Source: Rhizobium sp. JAB6
Lineage (GTDB): Bacteria; Pseudomonadota; Alphaproteobacteria; Rhizobiales; Rhizobiaceae
DNA: 64,000 bases
Assembly (NCBI RefSeq): GCF_003024605.1
Contig: NZ_PYJQ01000009.1
Span: 124,001-188,000 of the forward strand
Reading direction: 5' to 3'
Shown here one piece after another: positions 61,138 to 64,000 of the stretch. The notes beneath the pieces were generated by a model. The model did no database searches. It saw nothing but the letters and a program-made list of their open reading frames with translations, and was not told the DNA's origin. The stretch's first letter is position 1. The number at the start of each line of letters is the position of its first letter. The position numbers were made by a program, and so were the translations under genes.

Positions 61138-62667
61138 ATGAGCACCGGCGTCAGCACATCGACAGATAAAAACATTGTCGACCGATCGCGCAGTCACCGT
61201 AACCGGGCTGTATCGAAGGCCGTGCGGCAAACGCGCGAGCGCCTGCAGAATGGCCACAGCCGCAATTTCGACCGCGAAATGATGCTCATGCATATCGATA
61301 CGCTGCTGCAAGGCGCCGCGGTCATTCCGATTTTCGCCGTCATCGTTGCCGTGCTCGGCGCCTACCTAACGCGGGACGTGCAGATCTTCTTCTGGACTAT
61401 TCCGATCCTGACGGCACACGCGATCAACATGCTGCTCGGCCGCAGGGCACGGAAGCAGGAAATCTCGGCGCAAAGCGCTAGGAAATGGCGGCAGGTCTTC
61501 TTGCTCGGGCAGTTGCTGATGGGCCTCTGTTGGGCAATTTTTGCCATGCAGGGCTGTTCGATCTGCGGTGGCGACAGTTTCGTGCTCTATAAGGGCGCGA
61601 TCCTGCTCGTGGCGATCGGTGTCACGGCCATGTCCAGTTTCATGCTGCCGCGTGCCGTACCCTTCTCCTTTGCGCCCGTCACCGTCGCGCTGGTCGTGAC
61701 CGCCATCCTCACACGAAAGCCATCGGACATCGCCCTGGCCGCCGCGATCTCGGTCGCCGTCGCGTTCTTCACCTTCATCACCATCCGCATGTATCAATCC
61801 AACCTCAAGATCCTCTCCTTCCAGTCGGAAAAGGACGATCTGATCGTGGAGCTGGAGGTCGCAAAGTCGATGTCTGACGAGGCGCGCCGGCGTGCCGAGG
61901 AAGCCAATCTCGCCAAATCGCGCTTTCTTGCGTCGATGTCGCACGAGCTTAGAACGCCGCTGAATGCGATCCTTGGCTTTTCCGAGGTCATGTCGGCGGA
62001 GGTCATGGGGCCGCTCAATAATCCGACCTATCGCGAATATACCACCGATATCCATCGATCCGGCCAGCACCTGCTCAACCTGATCAACGAAATCCTCGAT
62101 CTCTCGCGTATCGAGGCCGGCAAATACGAGCTGAACGAGGAAGCAATTTCCCTGCTCGATATTGCCGAGGATTGCATCGGCATGGTGCAGCTGCGCGCCC
62201 GCGCCAAGAACATTTCGATCTCATCGCAATTCGAAGCGCAGCTGCCTTCCGTTTGGGCCGATGAGAAATCGATGCGCCAGGTAATCCTCAATCTCCTGTC
62301 GAATGCCGTCAAATTTACCCCGCAAGGCGGCGAGATCAGCGTCAAGGTCGGCTGGACGGCCGGCGGCGGGGAATATGTCTCGATCAAGGACAATGGTCCG
62401 GGCATTCCGGAAGAGGAAATCCCGATTGTCCTGTCGGCCTTCGGCCAAGGTTCCATCGCCATCAAGAGCGCGGAACAGGGCACGGGCCTTGGCCTGCCCA
62501 TCGTACAGGCCATTCTCGCAAAGCATGACGGTCAGTTCATGCTGAAATCCAAGCTGCGGGAAGGCACGGAAGTCATCGCCATCTTGCCGCCGAAGCGGGT
62601 GCTGCAAAGCTTGCCGGCGATCGGGGATGCCCCGCTCGCCGAGCGGCGCAAGAAGAGCTTCGCTTGA
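61138..62667 (+). CDS. Membrane sensor histidine kinase, PleC/PdhS-like catalytic core
   Basis: Two-component kinase of 509 residues. Five or six hydrophobic helices fill residues ~55-220 (IPIFAVIVAVLGAYL, VFLLGQLLMGLCWAIFAM, GAILLVAIGVTAMSSFMLP), without a periplasmic domain of note. The HisKA box FLASMSHELRTPLNAILGFSEVM is near 262, with the GPLNN extension typical of PleC/DivJ/PdhS kinases. The HATPase has NLLSNAVKFTP, DNGPGIPEEE and GTGLGLPIV. No response regulator is adjacent, as is usual for kinases that act on DivK. The start has no strong ribosome site, so its position is tentative. Confidence 0.9.
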   Translation: MSTGVSTSTDKNIVDRSRSHRNRAVSKAVRQTRERLQNGHSRNFDREMMLMHIDTLLQGAAVIPIFAVIVAVLGAYLTRDVQIFFWTIPILTAHAINMLLGRRARKQEISAQSARKWRQVFLLGQLLMGLCWAIFAMQGCSICGGDSFVLYKGAILLVAIGVTAMSSFMLPRAVPFSFAPVTVALVVTAILTRKPSDIALAAAISVAVAFFTFITIRMYQSNLKILSFQSEKDDLIVELEVAKSMSDEARRRAEEANLAKSRFLASMSHELRTPLNAILGFSEVMSAEVMGPLNNPTYREYTTDIHRSGQHLLNLINEILDLSRIEAGKYELNEEAISLLDIAEDCIGMVQLRARAKNISISSQFEAQLPSVWADEKSMRQVILNLLSNAVKFTPQGGEISVKVGWTAGGGEYVSIKDNGPGIPEEEIPIVLSAFGQGSIAIKSAEQGTGLGLPIVQAILAKHDGQFMLKSKLREGTEVIAILPPKRVLQSLPAIGDAPLAERRKKSFA

Positions 62668-62689
62668 ACAAAGCGCGGACGCTGATCGG

Positions 62690-62789
62690 TAGAGCGCGTC
62701 AGCTTTTCACAGAGGCTCTGAATCGCTCTATCTCTTTCAAGCAATTCCGGACGGAAAAACCGCTACGCACTTCTCCTGGAATTGCTTTA
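62690..62789 (-). repeat. Dispersed intergenic repeat (MITE-like), copy 2
   Basis: A 100-base unit from TAGAGC to GCTTTA, homologous in inverted orientation to 53945-54046. AAGCAATTCC at one side pairs with GGAATTGCTT at the other. Its right terminal TTA (62787-62789) forms the TAA stop of the diacylglycerol kinase gene, and its left end is 22 bases from the histidine kinase stop. Confidence 0.72.
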
Positions 62790-63179
62790 GCGAAACAGCA
62801 GATGGCTGCCAATGACATAGAGGACGTAAATACCGGAAGCGACCAGCATGCACAGAACGGCAAAAGAGCCGAGATCCTTGGCATGTTTGCCGACGTTGGA
62901 AATCTCCGGTGAAATCCGGTCGATGACCTCTTCCACCGCCGTATTCATGGCTTCGACCGCGAAGACGGCGAGGAACAGCACCATGGCAATGACGATCTCG
63001 CCAATGGTCGCGCCGACTACAATCAAAAGGATCAGCGCCACCCCGGCAAAAAGCAGCTCCTGGCGAAAGGCCGATTCCTGCAGCAACCGCTGAAATCCGC
63101 CCCAGGAATAGCCGGCGGCGGCGAAAAAGTGCCGAATCCCGGTCTCCTTGTTGACCGCTGATTTTGAAAACTCAGCCAT
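62787..63179 (-). CDS. dgkA: Diacylglycerol kinase
   Basis: Small inner-membrane enzyme that phosphorylates diacylglycerol to phosphatidate, recycling lipid by-products. The 130 residues have a cytosolic N-terminal amphipathic region (GIRHFFAAAGYSWGGFQRLLQESAFRQE) and three transmembrane helices. The active-site motif VEAMNTAVEEVIDRIS is between helices 1 and 2, and GSFAVLCMLVASGIYVLY forms helix 3. E. coli DgkA has 122 residues. ATG 63179 has GGAGCGCG upstream; the longer frame is not family-like. Its TAA stop overlaps the end of a dispersed repeat. cobT lies upstream on the same strand. Confidence 0.94.
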   Translation of the reverse strand: MAEFSKSAVNKETGIRHFFAAAGYSWGGFQRLLQESAFRQELLFAGVALILLIVVGATIGEIVIAMVLFLAVFAVEAMNTAVEEVIDRISPEISNVGKHAKDLGSFAVLCMLVASGIYVLYVIGSHLLFR

Positions 63180-63367
63180 TCGCGCTCCGCCCGTATTGTC
63201 CCGGTTGCAATCTGGATGCTTTGCGAATACCGCCTCGCCGGGGACGAAGCAAGGCGACACCTTCTCGCCGCCTTCAAAATTCATTGCAGTTTTATGACGA
63301 AAAACCGATTGTCTACAGGACAATTGAGCGGCGAAACGCTTATTTCAACGTCTCGCCGCCCCGCTTT

Positions 63368-64000
63368 TTATTGCTTGTTCGTAACGCCGGCGCTTTCGAA
63401 CGTCGCCATGCCGGAATGGCAGGCCGCCGCGGCCTTGACGATGCCGGCGGCTAACGCGGCGCCCGTACCTTCGCCAAGCCGCATGCCGAGCGCCAGAAGC
63501 GGCGTCTTTCCTAGCTTTTCGATGGAGCGCAGATGGCCCGGCTCGGCCGAGACATGCCCGATCAGGCAATGATCGAGAGCAGAAGGATTGGCCGCCTTGA
63601 GAATGGAGGCGGCGGCCGTCGCGACGTAGCCGTCGATGATAACAGGGATGCGCTCCATGCGGGCGGCGAGGATGGCGCCGGCCATGGCGGCGATCTCGCG
63701 CCCGCCAAGGCGGCGCAGGATTTCCAGCGGATCGTTGAGATGATCGCGATGGAGCGCGACCGCCTTTTCGACGGCGGCGGTCTTGCGCTTCAGCATCTCA
63801 CCTTCCGAGCCGGTACCCGGACCGACCCAGTCTTCAGCCTTGCCGCCATAGAGCGCATAATGAATGGCCGCGGCGATCGTGGTATTGCCGATGCCCATTT
63901 CGCCGATGCAGAGCAGATCGGTACCGCCGGCAATCGCCTCCATGCCAAAGGCCATGGTGGCTGCGCAGTCGCGCTCGCTCAACGCCGGCTCTTCGGTGAT
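63368..64000 (-). CDS. cobT: Nicotinate-nucleotide-dimethylbenzimidazole phosphoribosyltransferase (partial, N-terminus off window)
   Basis: Makes alpha-ribazole 5'-phosphate for the lower ligand of cobalamin. The visible C-terminal ~210 residues contain the hallmark CIGEMGIGNTTIAAAI with the glycine-rich phosphate loop, WVGPGTGSEGEML, DGYVATAAASIL and LIGHVSAEPGH. GMRLGEGTGAALA supplies the catalytic Glu. The full-length enzyme is about 340 residues, so roughly 125 N-terminal residues lie beyond the right edge. It ends 188 bases before the diacylglycerol kinase start. Confidence 0.95.
   Translation of the reverse strand: MTEEPALSERDCAATMAFGMEAIAGGTDLLCIGEMGIGNTTIAAAIHYALYGGKAEDWVGPGTGSEGEMLKRKTAAVEKAVALHRDHLNDPLEILRRLGGREIAAMAGAILAARMERIPVIIDGYVATAAASILKAANPSALDHCLIGHVSAEPGHLRSIEKLGKTPLLALGMRLGEGTGAALAAGIVKAAAACHSGMATFESAGVTNKQ

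Noticed and set aside
1..64000. tRNA, rRNA, CRISPR, riboswitch or prophage content
   Set aside because: I scanned the intergenic stretches and saw no direct-repeat arrays, no tRNA-like cloverleaf with a TTCGA-type arm, no cobalamin or other riboswitch consensus, and no phage structural genes. The cobalamin riboswitch that might precede cobT would lie outside the window.

Overview
The window looks like chromosomal core sequence from a member of the Rhizobiaceae (Rhizobium, Sinorhizobium or Agrobacterium type). The evidence is a high-GC base composition, a 770-residue chimeric malic enzyme fused to a phosphotransacetylase-like domain, a class II DAHP synthase, a Usg protein, a PdhS/PleC-like histidine kinase, and a gene order (malic enzyme ... 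DAHP synthase, gor, rpiA, gph, fumC ... moaA, mobA, mobB) that agrees with what I remember of the Sinorhizobium meliloti chromosome. No rRNA, tRNA, CRISPR array, prophage or plasmid replication genes were seen. About 55 protein genes are called; two run off the edges (a sugar-binding protein at the left, cobT at the right).

Layout. 1-4.7 kb: sugar ABC binding protein divergent from a LacI-type regulator, then 6-phosphogluconate dehydrogenase and a small SRPBCC protein. 4.7-8.8 kb: a four-gene Mla-type lipid transport operon (STAS-MlaE fusion, MlaF, long MCE protein, auxiliary lipoprotein). 8.9-13.8 kb: MFS transporter, LpxH-like phosphoesterase, malic enzyme. 13.86-14.90 kb: one IS630-family insertion sequence with a frame break in an A8 run. 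15-21.5 kb: a secreted protein of unknown function, an ankyrin-repeat protein, a TolB-like propeller, NAD synthetase, DUF1003 and GFA proteins. 21.6-32.5 kb: central metabolism and redox genes (DAHP synthase, glutathione reductase, ribose-5-phosphate isomerase, phosphoglycolate phosphatase, L,D-transpeptidase, class II and class I fumarases side by side). 32.7-39.6 kb: diguanylate cyclase, FMN protein, hydrolase/MarR divergent pair, LtrA, DUF971, moaA and a metallo-beta-lactamase-fold hydrolase. 39.7-50.6 kb: chemoreceptor, EamA exporter, mobAB, a Pro/Gln-rich OmpA protein, a polar amino acid ABC importer without its own ATPase, and usg. 50.6-54 kb: DUF2270, methyltransferase, and a GST-ArsR-AHSA1 operon. 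54-58 kb: sulfonate uptake and desulfonation (ssuA, ssuDCB). 58-64 kb: beta-hydroxyacid dehydrogenase, Lrp regulator, a coupled UDG/nuclease pair, histidine kinase, diacylglycerol kinase and cobT.

Functional links. Gnd and RpiA belong to the pentose phosphate pathway, and DAHP synthase draws on its erythrose-4-phosphate. The two fumarases and malic enzyme handle C4 dicarboxylates and feed pyruvate. MoaA, MobA and MobB serve molybdenum cofactor synthesis. Most of the region is ordinary housekeeping. The most interesting signals are a pair of ~100-bp dispersed repeats whose TA-GAGC ends form stop codons of flanking genes, the A8 frame break in the IS630 transposase, a 14-bp element shared by the two ssu promoters, a duplicated TACTTA-N10-TAAGTA-type operator ahead of the GST operon, and the Fe-S UDG-like/membrane nuclease pair. 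I did not find a clearly new multi-gene defence or biosynthetic system.
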